IMG/VR virus record: IMGVR_UViG_3300009168_000067
Coordinates: 1-42,330 of that record
Direction: 5' to 3' (one strand)
From: a virus
DNA: 42,330 nt
Part shown: piece after piece, positions 34,601 to 41,700 of the stretch
How positions within the stretch are numbered: position 1 is the first letter of the stretch
How the letters are laid out: the number at the start of each line of letters is the position of its first letter
Notes under the pieces: generated by a model
What the model saw: only the letters and a program-made list of their open reading frames with translations
Told to the model about the DNA's origin: nothing
Database searches by the model: none
Made by a program: the position numbers and the translations under genes

Positions 34601-34978
34601 GTGACCGGGAACCGTCAGGACAAGAGGCGATACCGTAACGATTGCCGTAACGTCAAACTCACGATATGTCGCTGCCTGCTGGAACTCGTAGTGAAAGAAA
34701 AGCTTTTGGTGGGCAAACTCCAATACCAGCGTTTCGACTTCATTAAACACGAAAGGTATGAGCTTGCTGTAGTACGGCGTCTGACCATCTATGTCCTGAA
34801 ACGCCGCCCAACTCTCCAGCATGGTGCCAGAACGACCTAAGAACGGGCCTGTACGGCTCGCCACGGCATTCTGCATAAATCGCATGGCACGGGCGTAACG
34901 ATCAATGTCGAAGCGCCCTAGAGCAAGTGGAGACCACTCACCCTCAAACTTGTTCTGGTAGGGAGACGATGTGACCAT
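31616..34978 (-). CDS. tail tubular protein B / nozzle with inserted discoidin-like domains (1120 aa)
   Basis: The N-terminal 240 residues and the C-terminal half carry the gp12-like nozzle pattern (SPLALGRFDIDRYARAMRFMQN; GRSGTMLESW; HEDRLWCVGASGFPDHVIGS). An insert at about 265-605 contains what look like three F5/8 type C (galactose-binding, discoidin) modules, for example EAWRAFDGDIDSYWEGN, AWKAADRDNGTDWRS and the TWYFEGWDGDNWDLL region. Such modules bind sugars and suggest an extra receptor-contact role on the tail tip. T7 gp12 is about 790 aa, so the insert explains the extra length. The start at ATG 34978 is preferred to TTG 34987 because it gives the TAATG overlap with the gp11-like gene. 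Confidence 0.85.
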   Translation of the reverse strand: MVTSSPYQNKFEGEWSPLALGRFDIDRYARAMRFMQNAVASRTGPFLGRSGTMLESWAAFQDIDGQTPYYSKLIPFVFNEVETLVLEFAHQKLFFHYEFQQAATYREFDVTAIVTVSPLVLTVPGHDWEIGERVVFEGFDPARNLGNRFGVISAVAGNNVTLSTFTNVTGGAAALSGNEKGSIVYEVTTPYHRDDVRNIRAVQNLNTVYLFCKGYRPQILKRYDTFDWRLSPFPKSDGPYLDVDTSTNYLVPNGNGTWMPTMTSNTAPAPAACSASSAVPNHEAWRAFDGDIDSYWEGNASQEGWLEFNFDVGIVNDIPKFTSSTSGGMTISALSQSSGEEAWKAADRDNGTDWRSSGTLPQWWMLAWGVSKDVKTYRLRASKDKEEFAPRDWTVEVANASGGPWTIVDTRTGHEWESGEEKGFTVQSHTAGTFIRIVVTKVNRKNKVIVDQLASDEKYNGQGEIVKDHKVPKNKKKGGKHYTPRITHTVKTDNRAGFSSVEMDAVSSSNARVVDGYTIYLGRYAKGKEVKGHAPKTWYFEGWDGDNWDLLDSQQDYKDWDEYRSEFFPIKNPTKHKKYRIRIKECVDHGDTNPRIGKLLMSSPDAPSITLTANSKTSLNDGQGFLPTDVGRVIRLKDADLTWRWGWIATVVSTSTITLQLPSNDPLVLNKRVQFFRLGVWSDTTGWPIAGVIHEDRLWCVGASGFPDHVIGSRTGNHTNFRQISPQEVVADTHAIVIRANSRYMSQIQWVKSAQEALLLGTGKEEFILTTPVDEALSARNAKIRKTTERGSIDHEPVLADNHVLMLSGNGRTLYDYSWQPGGETQPGAYSSVTMSALGQHLLEPALEQIVYQQEPHTVVWARRTDGSVVAATYNNEFDVKGGHRHDFGAVVEDMCVCPSPTDKSDQLWMVVQRFVNGQWRRYIERLFRFWDFGDLLEDDATYVDSALRYYGTVETSVVYGLWHLEGQLVTYLADNIIYNDRGPVVNGALTLERPALHIVIGKPFVTEGEIVSPNIMSREGTNHGKSQRPHSVVMSFWQSARGEVGRFNEDTGLSEWTPILYHTALNPNVPEITLVTATSDTTVVPMGYDKEGTIRFRQVDPLPMNVIAVLPQTMVSDDR

Positions 34979-35580
34979 TAGCGCCAATTAGCGTCGTATT
35001 CGGACATATGTCTGCCCATTACCCAGTCAAAGTCAGTATCGTCGTTATCGGTGGTTTGAGGGTCAAGGATGAAGGCATTAAGCCTTGCCGCCTCTGTCAA
35101 GGCATCCTTATACATCACAATAGCATCACGTCGCTTGCCGGCGTTCTGCGTCGCTGGCTCGGCTAGCTCCATCGCTATCCGGCTCTCAAGCACGTCTATG
35201 AACTGAGGATCGGTAAGCTCGTTGTCCGGTTTCTCAGCGATATACTCAAGGATCAATGAACCGGAGTTAGAGCTATAAAGAAACTGCCCACGCTGCACCC
35301 ATTCCGTCTGATTGTTACGAATGGGCCTGAGCATATCACCGGGGAGGTTATAGGCATGGTTAAGCCCGTCACCCAATTCCGATATCGTACCACTCGGAAA
35401 TATCCTAGCAACCGTCGTGGCAAACACCCAGCGGCGCTTACGTAGCTCTGACCGCTTCCATTTGGGGTATCCCACCGCAGCAAGGTTCTCAATCACGCTG
35501 ACAGGTGGTGTGATGGTGTTAACACGGGAGGCACCTATTTTGCCTAAACCGCCATTGATGATATCTTTGGCTGTCGGCAT
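34978..35580 (-). CDS. tail tubular protein A (gp11-like, 200 aa)
   Basis: This adaptor between portal and nozzle has 200 aa. The start (AKDIINGGLGKIGASRVNTI), the helix with ELRKRRWVFAT and the middle (NLPGDMLRPIR) are typical of the phage tail tubular protein A/gp11 fold. ATG 35580 follows GGGAGGTG. It lies directly before the gp12-like gene, as in T7-like phages. No missing core region is seen. Confidence 0.88.
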   Translation of the reverse strand: MPTAKDIINGGLGKIGASRVNTITPPVSVIENLAAVGYPKWKRSELRKRRWVFATTVARIFPSGTISELGDGLNHAYNLPGDMLRPIRNNQTEWVQRGQFLYSSNSGSLILEYIAEKPDNELTDPQFIDVLESRIAMELAEPATQNAGKRRDAIVMYKDALTEAARLNAFILDPQTTDNDDTDFDWVMGRHMSEYDANWR

Positions 35581-35623
35581 TTAAGCACCTCCCGGTTACA
35601 AGATCGTGGGGGGACCAGCGATC

Positions 35624-36100
35624 TTATTCGTACAGATACGTAAGCAAGCATTCCATCGTGAAATTCAGCGGTACTACAGCACCCTGCGCCGTAGCAATCA
35701 CATTCACGCCGGCAAGACTAAAGAAATCGTACTTCATCGAGGTAGCGTCAAGCACCGTTCGAGCCGCCGCAACCGCGCTGAAATCGTTAACAATGCCATT
35801 GGCACTACCAGCTTCGATACCGTCATTGGCGGCGGCTTCGTCCTGCTTGTACCGATACGCCGAATAACCAATGTCCAGCAGCAAGCCAGCGCCACCGGCA
35901 CTGCACTTGATGAACGACAGAGGGTAGAGCAACCGCACGGCACCGGGAGGAAGTGTCCCCAGCGCAAACGTGCTGTTGATATCGCCCTGCACAGCAGCAA
36001 CAAACTTGGTGTACAAGCACCGTAGCTTGCCGTGACTGTCAATTGGCCGCTTACGAAAGTTCGCGGCGGAACTGAGTGGTACGTATGACTCAACTGCCAT
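35624..36100 (-). CDS. structural protein candidate after the capsid gene (158 aa)
   Basis: This 158-aa protein is mostly beta-rich and hydrophobic with short motifs (LPPGAVRLLYPLSFIKC, AGLLLDIGYSAYRYK). It sits between the major capsid and gp11-like genes, after a hairpin. Position and fold suggest a head decoration or head-completion protein. No family is identified with certainty. ATG 36100 has AGGAGAG about 6 bases upstream. It might be a capsid-stabilising protein. Confidence 0.6.
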   Translation of the reverse strand: MAVESYVPLSSAANFRKRPIDSHGKLRCLYTKFVAAVQGDINSTFALGTLPPGAVRLLYPLSFIKCSAGGAGLLLDIGYSAYRYKQDEAAANDGIEAGSANGIVNDFSAVAAARTVLDATSMKYDFFSLAGVNVIATAQGAVVPLNFTMECLLTYLYE

Positions 36101-36128
36101 TTCACTCTCCTGTTGTGTTGGACAAACA

Positions 36129-36152
36129 CTGACGGGGCGAATGCCCCGTCAG
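36129..36152 (-). terminator. hairpin after the capsid gene (attenuator or terminator)
   Basis: A perfect 10-bp stem (CTGACGGGGC with GCCCCGTCAG) with a GAAT loop lies 22 bases past the capsid stop. On the - strand the next bases are TGTTTGT, a weak U tract. It may lower transcription of the genes beyond the capsid or protect the capsid mRNA. Confidence 0.7.
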
Positions 36153-36173
36153 CAGCCCAGTGCCACGTACGCC

Positions 36174-37067
36174 TTACTCAATCCAGTCGACAGCAAACAC
36201 CTTGTCCTCTTCCAGTCGGGTCGCCCCAGCCGTGAAGGTGCCGTGTATCTGCTTGATGTTGTTCTTGTCAGGACGGTTGCTGATCGTGATGACCAACTCC
36301 TGCCAAGCACCGTAATGCATCCCGTCAGGCACCCACGCTGGTGACGACCTCGTGGTGCTGGCAATCGGAATGCCTCTGCCGTTGTAGTCCTCGAAGGGGA
36401 TGAAAGTGAAGCCCATGAAGCCACTGACTTCACCTTCAACAAGTGCCTTCACAGCAGCGTAGTCAGACGAAATGACTTGCGTCTCACCAAGCAGATCGTC
36501 AATGGCTTCGCCATTAACGAGGATGAGCGGCTTCGTTGACCGTAGGTCAAGGTTCCGCTTCTTCATCAGCTTACGCAGCGACCGCAGCTTGGCGACCGTA
36601 AAGCCGGTGGCAGCAGCAGGAACCGTATTCGCCGCCTTGTAGCTGACATTCACGTCACCGGCCTTGCCGGTCTTAGCGACGGCAAAGAAGGCGTCCATGA
36701 TAATGTCGTCACGCTTCCGCTCGTGTGCCTGCCGGAACCGTTCGACGTACGGGTTGGTCGGATCGTAGATCATCTTGAGGGTATCAAGCCGATCCACCAG
36801 CACAGCCACGTCAAACTCACGACCGCTGATCCATCTGCTGGTGTGCTCAAGTTCCGTCAGCTTGGTATCGCTATACGGAGTATCACGTTCGATAAACTCG
36901 ACCGGACCGATGAAGTTGACTACCTGTACCTTTTCGCCACTGTAGGAACCATGCGTGACATACGGGTAGATAAGTCCACCATTCCGCGTGATGACATTCC
37001 GCACATTCGATGTAAACATCGCCACGTGATGTTGTGGGATGGAATAACTGGCAACTGTTTCTGCCAT
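36174..37067 (-). CDS. major capsid protein
   Basis: This 297-aa protein fits the phage major-capsid group (Phage_capsid_2/HK97-related): MAETVASYSIPQHH then FTSNVRNVITRNGG at the N-terminus, a spine-helix region FRQAHERKRDDIIMDAFFAVAK (residues about 115-140), and a C-terminal beta region (GATRLEEDKVFAVDWIE). It forms the shell with the scaffold encoded upstream. AGGAG lies 8 bases before the ATG. The gene has its own leader, a terminator in front, and a hairpin behind, as expected for the most abundant virion protein. Confidence 0.9.
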   Translation of the reverse strand: MAETVASYSIPQHHVAMFTSNVRNVITRNGGLIYPYVTHGSYSGEKVQVVNFIGPVEFIERDTPYSDTKLTELEHTSRWISGREFDVAVLVDRLDTLKMIYDPTNPYVERFRQAHERKRDDIIMDAFFAVAKTGKAGDVNVSYKAANTVPAAATGFTVAKLRSLRKLMKKRNLDLRSTKPLILVNGEAIDDLLGETQVISSDYAAVKALVEGEVSGFMGFTFIPFEDYNGRGIPIASTTRSSPAWVPDGMHYGAWQELVITISNRPDKNNIKQIHGTFTAGATRLEEDKVFAVDWIE

Positions 37068-37122
37068 GAGAGTGCTCCTGATGCAGCCCCGCGGGGATGC
37101 GTTGATGGGCAGGAGCGGGATG

Positions 37123-37218
37123 GGGTTGTCCGGTTAGGCCCCAAGGCCCCTGTTTCCCGTGGAAAACCAGCAACTTGCTGGTACGTCACAAAGAGACAGG
37201 GTTGTCCGTGTAGGCCCC
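37123..37218 (-). promoter_or_regulatory. capsid-gene leader with 20-bp repeats and a hairpin
   Basis: Two near-identical 20-bp units (GGGTTGTCCGGTTAGGCCCC at 37123-37142 and a two-base variant at 37199-37218 on the + strand) lie 76 bp apart in the untranslated leader. Between them is a palindrome ACCAGCAACTTGCTGGT (37166-37182). They occupy the gap upstream of the major capsid gene and could bind a regulator or fold the leader. Confidence 0.65.
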
Positions 37219-37234
37219 GTTAGTGCGTGTAAAT

Positions 37235-37253
37235 AGCACGAATTCCTTGTCAA
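37235..37253 (-). promoter_or_regulatory. possible capsid promoter -35 region
   Basis: On the - strand TTGACAAGGAATTCGTGCT is identical in 17 of 19 positions to the early promoter at 584-602. No convincing -10 follows at 17 bp (ACACGC). It starts inside the U tract of the terminator at 37251-37293, so termination and re-initiation may be paired here. Confidence 0.45.
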
Positions 37254-37293
37254 AAACAAGAGGGCGAGCCAAGGACCATTTGGCCCGCCCTCT
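37251..37293 (-). terminator. rho-independent terminator ahead of the capsid gene
   Basis: A 14-bp stem (37280-37293 with 37259-37272, one mismatch) has a 7-base loop. Reading leftward it is followed by TGTTTTTG. It lies just after the stop of the acidic coiled-coil gene at 37337 and so splits the packaging genes from the capsid unit. Confidence 0.8.
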
Positions 37294-37336
37294 GCAACCG
37301 ATCCAGTGACGTTGCGGCGGGCTGGATCGGTGTCCG

Positions 37337-37870
37337 CTAAGCCGTCGAAATCGGCTGCTTCAACGCCTTCTCGAACTCGGGATTTGGCTCGCCAGTGGAC
37401 AGCACCTCGTTGGCGACCAGCTTGGGGTTGGTGGCAGAAGCCCCCTCAGTGCCCGTCTGCGTCCGGTTATCGTCAACCGGACTGCCCTTCATCTCACCAT
37501 CGGCATCTAACTCGGCATTCGACAATCTGCGAGCCGCCGTCCGAATTGGCGGTCCATTGACACGTTCCTTGTCGGCGTCAATCTCGGCCTGCGCCTTAAT
37601 CTTGCCCTCACGCTCGGCAGCTTCAAGGTCGGCACGTGCCTTTTCCTCGGCACGAGCTTCGCGTTCTTCCTTCTCGCGCCGTTCCTTATCTTCTTTTTCT
37701 TCTTCCTCAGTCAGACCGGCAGTATCATCCCGCTTGCCTGCCGTACCCACACCCGGATCAACGTTCTCGGGATCGTAGTTAGGATCATACTCAGCATTGT
37801 CAGGGTCCATGCGCGGCTCATAGTCAGGGCTATCGTAGTCAAGCCGGCTGTCTTTCACCTTCTTTGCCAT
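37337..37870 (-). CDS. acidic charged coiled-coil protein (177 aa)
   Basis: This 177-aa protein is nearly all charged: an Asp/Pro/Tyr-rich start (DSPDYEPRMDPDNAEYDPNY), a run of Glu/Lys/Arg (EEKEDKERREKEEREARAEE) at about 55-100 that should be a long helix, and a polar tail. It sits between the scaffold and the capsid genes. This location and composition suggest an assembly chaperone, a second scaffold or a head-internal protein. No family is recognised. AAAGGAG precedes the ATG. Confidence 0.65.
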   Translation of the reverse strand: MAKKVKDSRLDYDSPDYEPRMDPDNAEYDPNYDPENVDPGVGTAGKRDDTAGLTEEEEKEDKERREKEEREARAEEKARADLEAAEREGKIKAQAEIDADKERVNGPPIRTAARRLSNAELDADGEMKGSPVDDNRTQTGTEGASATNPKLVANEVLSTGEPNPEFEKALKQPISTA

Positions 37871-37909
37871 GTCAATCTCCTTTGGGGTTGCAGCTAACGC
37901 GCAATAACG

Positions 37910-38836
37910 CTACGTGGTGATTAAGGTTCCAGCCTTGGCATAAAGCGCCTCCATGTGCTTTAACGCTTGCTCGTGACCAGCATCGGTCTTTGTCAAGTAC
38001 CGTGTCTGGAAATCCTTGTCCGAAGTCAGCCGCTCAATCTCACCCTTTGCCTGTTCCGGCGACAACTGTGAGGGATCGCGGAAACTACCGCCGGGAGTCT
38101 GTTCCATAAAGCCTGCTTCTCCTGTCATCTTGCCGATGGTCGCCATAAGCTTGACCACGGTTGCTACACCAACATGTTGCTCTAGCTTCGCTATGTCTTC
38201 GTTAGCAAAGCCTGCCTTTTCGAGCGCCTTGACCACCCTATTGCCGGCAGCGAGGTTGGCGTCGAAATCGCCTTTCCAGTTGGTTTTTAGATCGGCAATG
38301 ACTTGCTCGTTGGCTACCCTGTCCGTCTCGGCACCTTGCGTATTCTGTGCTGCGACGAATTCATTCCACTTGCTGGCAAGCACCGTTTCAGCAAGCTTTG
38401 GCGAAAGGCCAAGCTCATATGCGATCTTCTTGCCGAATTCGACAAGCGCCGGGTCGGCATTTTCGCCCCACTTGACCTCTTGATACCCTTCCACACTGTC
38501 TGGCCTACCGAGTTTCTTATGGAAGGCTTGCCAATCCTCAGGCTTGGCATTTTCATCGGGTATCCGTACTGACTTCGTTGGATCAAAGCTAGATCGTTGA
38601 CGGTCAAGCTCAAGATACGATTTCGCGAGTACGCCCGGATGGGCGAAGTTTTTCGCTTTAAGTGCTTCACCATCTGGCCCATCGACCACCACCTCGTACC
38701 AAGGCTTCTCTCCGATCTTCCACGGCCCGTCACTGACACCAGCCCACGGCAACTCACCATTAGCTGCCGTGGCCGGGGCGGGCGTTGGCGCTGGTGACGG
38801 TGCCGGGGCTGGTGCTGGTTGTCCACCTGTACTCAT
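37910..38836 (-). CDS. capsid scaffolding protein
   Basis: This 308-aa protein has a Pro/Ala-rich N-terminal linker (2-30), the known scaffold segment IPDENAKPEDWQAFHKKLGR (about 92-111) followed by PDSVEGYQ, and a long helical C-terminal half (about 130-308) that interacts with capsid. It directs head assembly and leaves before packaging. Its order (portal, small proteins, scaffold, capsid) is standard. ATG 38836 overlaps the Bbp19-like stop (ATGA). Confidence 0.88.
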   Translation of the reverse strand: MSTGGQPAPAPAPSPAPTPAPATAANGELPWAGVSDGPWKIGEKPWYEVVVDGPDGEALKAKNFAHPGVLAKSYLELDRQRSSFDPTKSVRIPDENAKPEDWQAFHKKLGRPDSVEGYQEVKWGENADPALVEFGKKIAYELGLSPKLAETVLASKWNEFVAAQNTQGAETDRVANEQVIADLKTNWKGDFDANLAAGNRVVKALEKAGFANEDIAKLEQHVGVATVVKLMATIGKMTGEAGFMEQTPGGSFRDPSQLSPEQAKGEIERLTSDKDFQTRYLTKTDAGHEQALKHMEALYAKAGTLITT

Positions 38837-39195
38837 AGCTCTAGCTTTCCTGTGTATTTATCGACCAATTCATCAAAGGTAAGGTCGATGTGATCGAGAA
38901 TGCGTCGTCCTACCTCGTAGCGCCCCGTCAGCAAAGCATGTACGCGCGGATCGGCATCCCACGGCGCGTAGTCAAGTCGGCAGAATTTGCGCAAGTCAGC
39001 AAACACCTTTTCCCCGTCCGGTGTGTTGAACATGCGCAAATAGCTCTCACGTCTGTTCCTCAGAAAAGTCGTAGCTTCATCCTCTGCCAGTGCCTTTTCA
39101 GCGGCCCGTTCTTTCGCAGCCCGCGCACGATCTGCTGGGTCAAACAGGTCGGAATGATCGTCAAATGTTGGTTCTAGCTCGTTTTCGTCTACCAT
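38833..39195 (-). CDS. Bbp19-like phage protein (120 aa)
   Basis: The 120-aa product matches the Bbp19-like family first described in the Bordetella phage BPP-1 group: FLRNRRESYLRMFNTPDGEKV, then FADLRKFCRLD and a C-terminal GRYEVGRRILDHID. The exact role is unknown; it sits between portal and scaffold, so a head-assembly role is likely. ATG 39195 begins MVDENELEP; the upstream in-frame ATG at 39234 would overlap the 62-aa gene more deeply. It overlaps that gene by 35 bases. Confidence 0.8.
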   Translation of the reverse strand: MVDENELEPTFDDHSDLFDPADRARAAKERAAEKALAEDEATTFLRNRRESYLRMFNTPDGEKVFADLRKFCRLDYAPWDADPRVHALLTGRYEVGRRILDHIDLTFDELVDKYTGKLEL

Positions 39196-39349
39196 TACGT
39201 ATTTCCTTACTAACCAACTCCCAAGCCTGCTCAACGGTAAAGCCCATTTCCACGTACTTGTCTTTCATGTCTTGCACACGTTCCATATACATGTACTTGA
39301 CAGCTTCCGGGGCTTCATCCCACGACTTGGCTTTGGGAGTATACTTCAT
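39161..39349 (-). CDS. small hypothetical protein (62 aa)
   Basis: ATG 39349 overlaps the portal stop (TGATG), which supports it over the GTG three bases earlier. The 62-aa product is helical and charged (KYMYMERVQDMKDKYVEMG, then WELVSKEIRNGRRKRARTNI). The basic C-terminus may bind DNA. It is unrecognised; similar short genes often lie between portal and scaffold genes. Confidence 0.6.
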   Translation of the reverse strand: MKYTPKAKSWDEAPEAVKYMYMERVQDMKDKYVEMGFTVEQAWELVSKEIRNGRRKRARTNI

Positions 39350-41115
39350 CACGCTGCCGGCTGTTGTGCCTTCTGGCTGGTTGCTGCGATCTGCGCGATT
39401 GCTGGCGCAGCCTGAGTAAGCTGCTGCGCCTGCTGCTGCTTGGCCCGATCCGCCCGTAGAGCCTCGATATCCTCAGGCGACCGCATCCACCTCGTCGGAA
39501 CGCTCTGATGCTCTGCTATCTCGGGAATTGCCGCGTCAAAGTCGAACGGGTCCAGCACTTCGGGGTTTTGCGTCACGTTGGCAACTTCTATCGCCATTTC
39601 CGTCACACGCATAAAACCGCTGTCCTCTTCGGCATGCAAACCTTTTGCCAAAGGTGAAGTGTATATAATCTCAAACTCCCCTTGAGCCTCGATAAGCTCT
39701 GGCGGCATTTCGGGCATCATGCGTGGTGCAAATTCCGTCATAATCTCGATGGCCCGTTCGACCTCTGGACCAAGGAAGCCACTTTGCAGCCGCGCCATCG
39801 CTGGTGCAGCAAGTGCTGCCTTTTCCGACGTGCGTTCAATCACCTCCGTTGCCGTCATTTCTGGCGTTTCCACCAGTATTTGGAAGAGCGTCACCAGAAA
39901 TGCGTCATTAATGTCGGCACGTTCGTCCGTCAGCAAATTCTCGGCAGGCCGGAAATTACCCGGAGGCAATGCGTGGATCAACGCATTACCTTGTGCATTG
40001 ACGGCTCCGAAATTGACGTATCCGGGCGTCAATCCCACCCTCCCCGACAAAATGCCGTCGTCAGAGGCCAGCAGCGGCGGATCAACGGCTTTCTGGCCTT
40101 GCCGCAACAGCGTCCGTTTCATTTGGTTGACAGAGCCAGCAGCAGGCATGGCCTGCATCATTGGCGAATATCCGTAAAGCTCACCCGGCTCTGTCGCCGT
40201 CCGTGGCACCAAGAAGGGAAAGTTACGATAACCACCCTCTGGACCGACATATTCACCGTCCTGCACGACAATCATGTGCGAGCAATAGGGATGCCGCTGT
40301 ACCATGATACTGTCAGGATCGTAGGTTTTTTCATCACGCGGGTAAACCGCATGCACAATCTCAAAATACGTCGTATTGCTCGGGTTAGGCTTCTCAAGCT
40401 CGTTAGCAATGCTACGGCTCGGCGTCCATTTCGGGTATTTACGTCTGAACTGGATAGCCGTCATCCACTGACGGTGAAATCCCGTGTCAACCACCCCATC
40501 GGCATTAACAAGGAAAAACATGTCCTTGAGTGGCATGGCCTTGTAGCCGAAACCACCCCGTCTATCCGTCACTTTTGGGGTTCGCCATCCGAACCGGACT
40601 GGCGCTGTACCATAGCATCCAAGTCCGACGTACATTTCATCAACTGCTTGGCTAAAGGTAGCACGCGGATCGTACCTGAGCTTGAACAGGATGTCATTAA
40701 GCTCGTCAAAATATGCTCGAACACGATACGATTTGCGTAGATTGGGGTCAGATGCTTGTAATCTTTCCCAACGGTGTCCATCAGGCGTAGCAAGGCGTCG
40801 CATAATTGCAGCAAATTTCGGTAGCGCTCGTGCACAGGTGCTGTCATAGGCGTACCTCTTAGCACCGCCCTGATTTGGTGCAGTCATCGTCGGCCCATCA
40901 GACCCCCAGCCACTGTAGTGGCGGGGTAATGCGTAGGCTGCACACATACGAAAATCATTCTCGTATGGTGATTTCAGCGTTTTGGCCTCGTCGTACATAT
41001 ACAGCACGTCACGAGGGTCTGGCCTGCCTTGGCCTGAGAATGGAATGATGTTGGAACCGGGCTTACCAGCAGGCGCATTGGCCTGTTTGGCATCACTTGA
41101 ATAGACCACCGACAT
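39349..41115 (-). CDS. portal (head-tail connector) protein
   Basis: This 588-aa protein belongs to the T7-like head-to-tail connecting protein family (PF12236). Visible parts include DVLYMYDEAKTLKSPYENDF near the start, PLKDMFFLVNADGVVDTGFHR, GELYGYSPMMQAMPAAGSVN at about 305-325, and the C-terminal helical region with TATEVIERTSEKAALAAPA. It forms the dodecameric ring through which DNA is packaged and ejected. It lies after two short genes and TerL. The length is normal for the family. Confidence 0.93.
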   Translation of the reverse strand: MSVVYSSDAKQANAPAGKPGSNIIPFSGQGRPDPRDVLYMYDEAKTLKSPYENDFRMCAAYALPRHYSGWGSDGPTMTAPNQGGAKRYAYDSTCARALPKFAAIMRRLATPDGHRWERLQASDPNLRKSYRVRAYFDELNDILFKLRYDPRATFSQAVDEMYVGLGCYGTAPVRFGWRTPKVTDRRGGFGYKAMPLKDMFFLVNADGVVDTGFHRQWMTAIQFRRKYPKWTPSRSIANELEKPNPSNTTYFEIVHAVYPRDEKTYDPDSIMVQRHPYCSHMIVVQDGEYVGPEGGYRNFPFLVPRTATEPGELYGYSPMMQAMPAAGSVNQMKRTLLRQGQKAVDPPLLASDDGILSGRVGLTPGYVNFGAVNAQGNALIHALPPGNFRPAENLLTDERADINDAFLVTLFQILVETPEMTATEVIERTSEKAALAAPAMARLQSGFLGPEVERAIEIMTEFAPRMMPEMPPELIEAQGEFEIIYTSPLAKGLHAEEDSGFMRVTEMAIEVANVTQNPEVLDPFDFDAAIPEIAEHQSVPTRWMRSPEDIEALRADRAKQQQAQQLTQAAPAIAQIAATSQKAQQPAA

Positions 41116-41354
41116 TATATGCCCCCTGCCATCAACTGTGCCGCTTGGCTCTTGGTAGGCGCTGGCGCACCGCCTGTACCCCCACTTTCGTACAGCAATG
41201 CCCTAGCTACGCTGTTGGTCTTTTGCGCCCGCTTGTACTGCTTTGCCGCCATAGCCTGCGTCTTGGCATCGTCACGTCCGGGAGCCTTTGGGGCTGCTCC
41301 GGGGGTCGCTGTAGCCTCTGAACCCCCCGTCAAGCCACCTATCAAGCCCGACAT
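41115..41354 (-). CDS. small hypothetical protein (79 aa)
   Basis: ATG 41354 is chosen because GGAGGTATATAAC precedes it; an in-frame start 27 bases upstream has no ribosome site. The 79-aa product is Ala/Gly/Thr-rich with a short basic helix (DDAKTQAMAAKQYKRAQKT) and ends at the portal start by overlap. It has no recognised family. It may be a minor head protein or an assembly cofactor. Confidence 0.6.
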   Translation of the reverse strand: MSGLIGGLTGGSEATATPGAAPKAPGRDDAKTQAMAAKQYKRAQKTNSVARALLYESGGTGGAPAPTKSQAAQLMAGGI

Positions 41355-41355
41355 G

Positions 41356-41625
41356 TTATATACCTCCACCACCGCTAGCAAAGATACCAGCAGCTTTGCT
41401 TAACTGCTTCTCAGTCGGATTTTTGGTAAAATGCTTTGCAAACCGTGCAAAACTGGCAAATCCGTCACCTTTGCCACCGCCACCGTCAGCCATCGCCCTG
41501 TCCAGCTTTCCGCGCGTGATCGGATTAGCAAGGATCGCCGTGGCGTTGGTCAGGCCCTTGACAGGGGAGAGCCGCAACGGCGTCTTGCCGCCGACCACGT
41601 CCTTGTCCGAAGCGCCGTAGCTCAT
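41356..41625 (-). CDS. small hypothetical protein with a Gly-rich end (89 aa)
   Basis: ATG 41625 follows GGAGGCTTCT. The 89-aa protein has a polar start (MSYGASDKDVVGG), a basic helix (KGLTNATAILANPITRGKLDRA) and Gly runs (GGGGKGDG; SGGGGI). It lies between TerL and the 79-aa gene. No family is seen. It could be a minor head or packaging-associated protein, but the evidence is only positional. Confidence 0.6.
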   Translation of the reverse strand: MSYGASDKDVVGGKTPLRLSPVKGLTNATAILANPITRGKLDRAMADGGGGKGDGFASFARFAKHFTKNPTEKQLSKAAGIFASGGGGI

Positions 41626-41700
41626 AGAAGCCTCCGTGGCGGGGCAGAGCGGCCCGCTGGCGCGTTCTTTTGAGGTGGGGGCTACCACCCTACCCGACGA

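Noticed and set aside
39682-40740. Long + strand open frame (352 codons) opposite the portal gene
   Set aside because: It is a shadow of the well-supported portal gene on the - strand, with no ribosome site and no recognisable domain.
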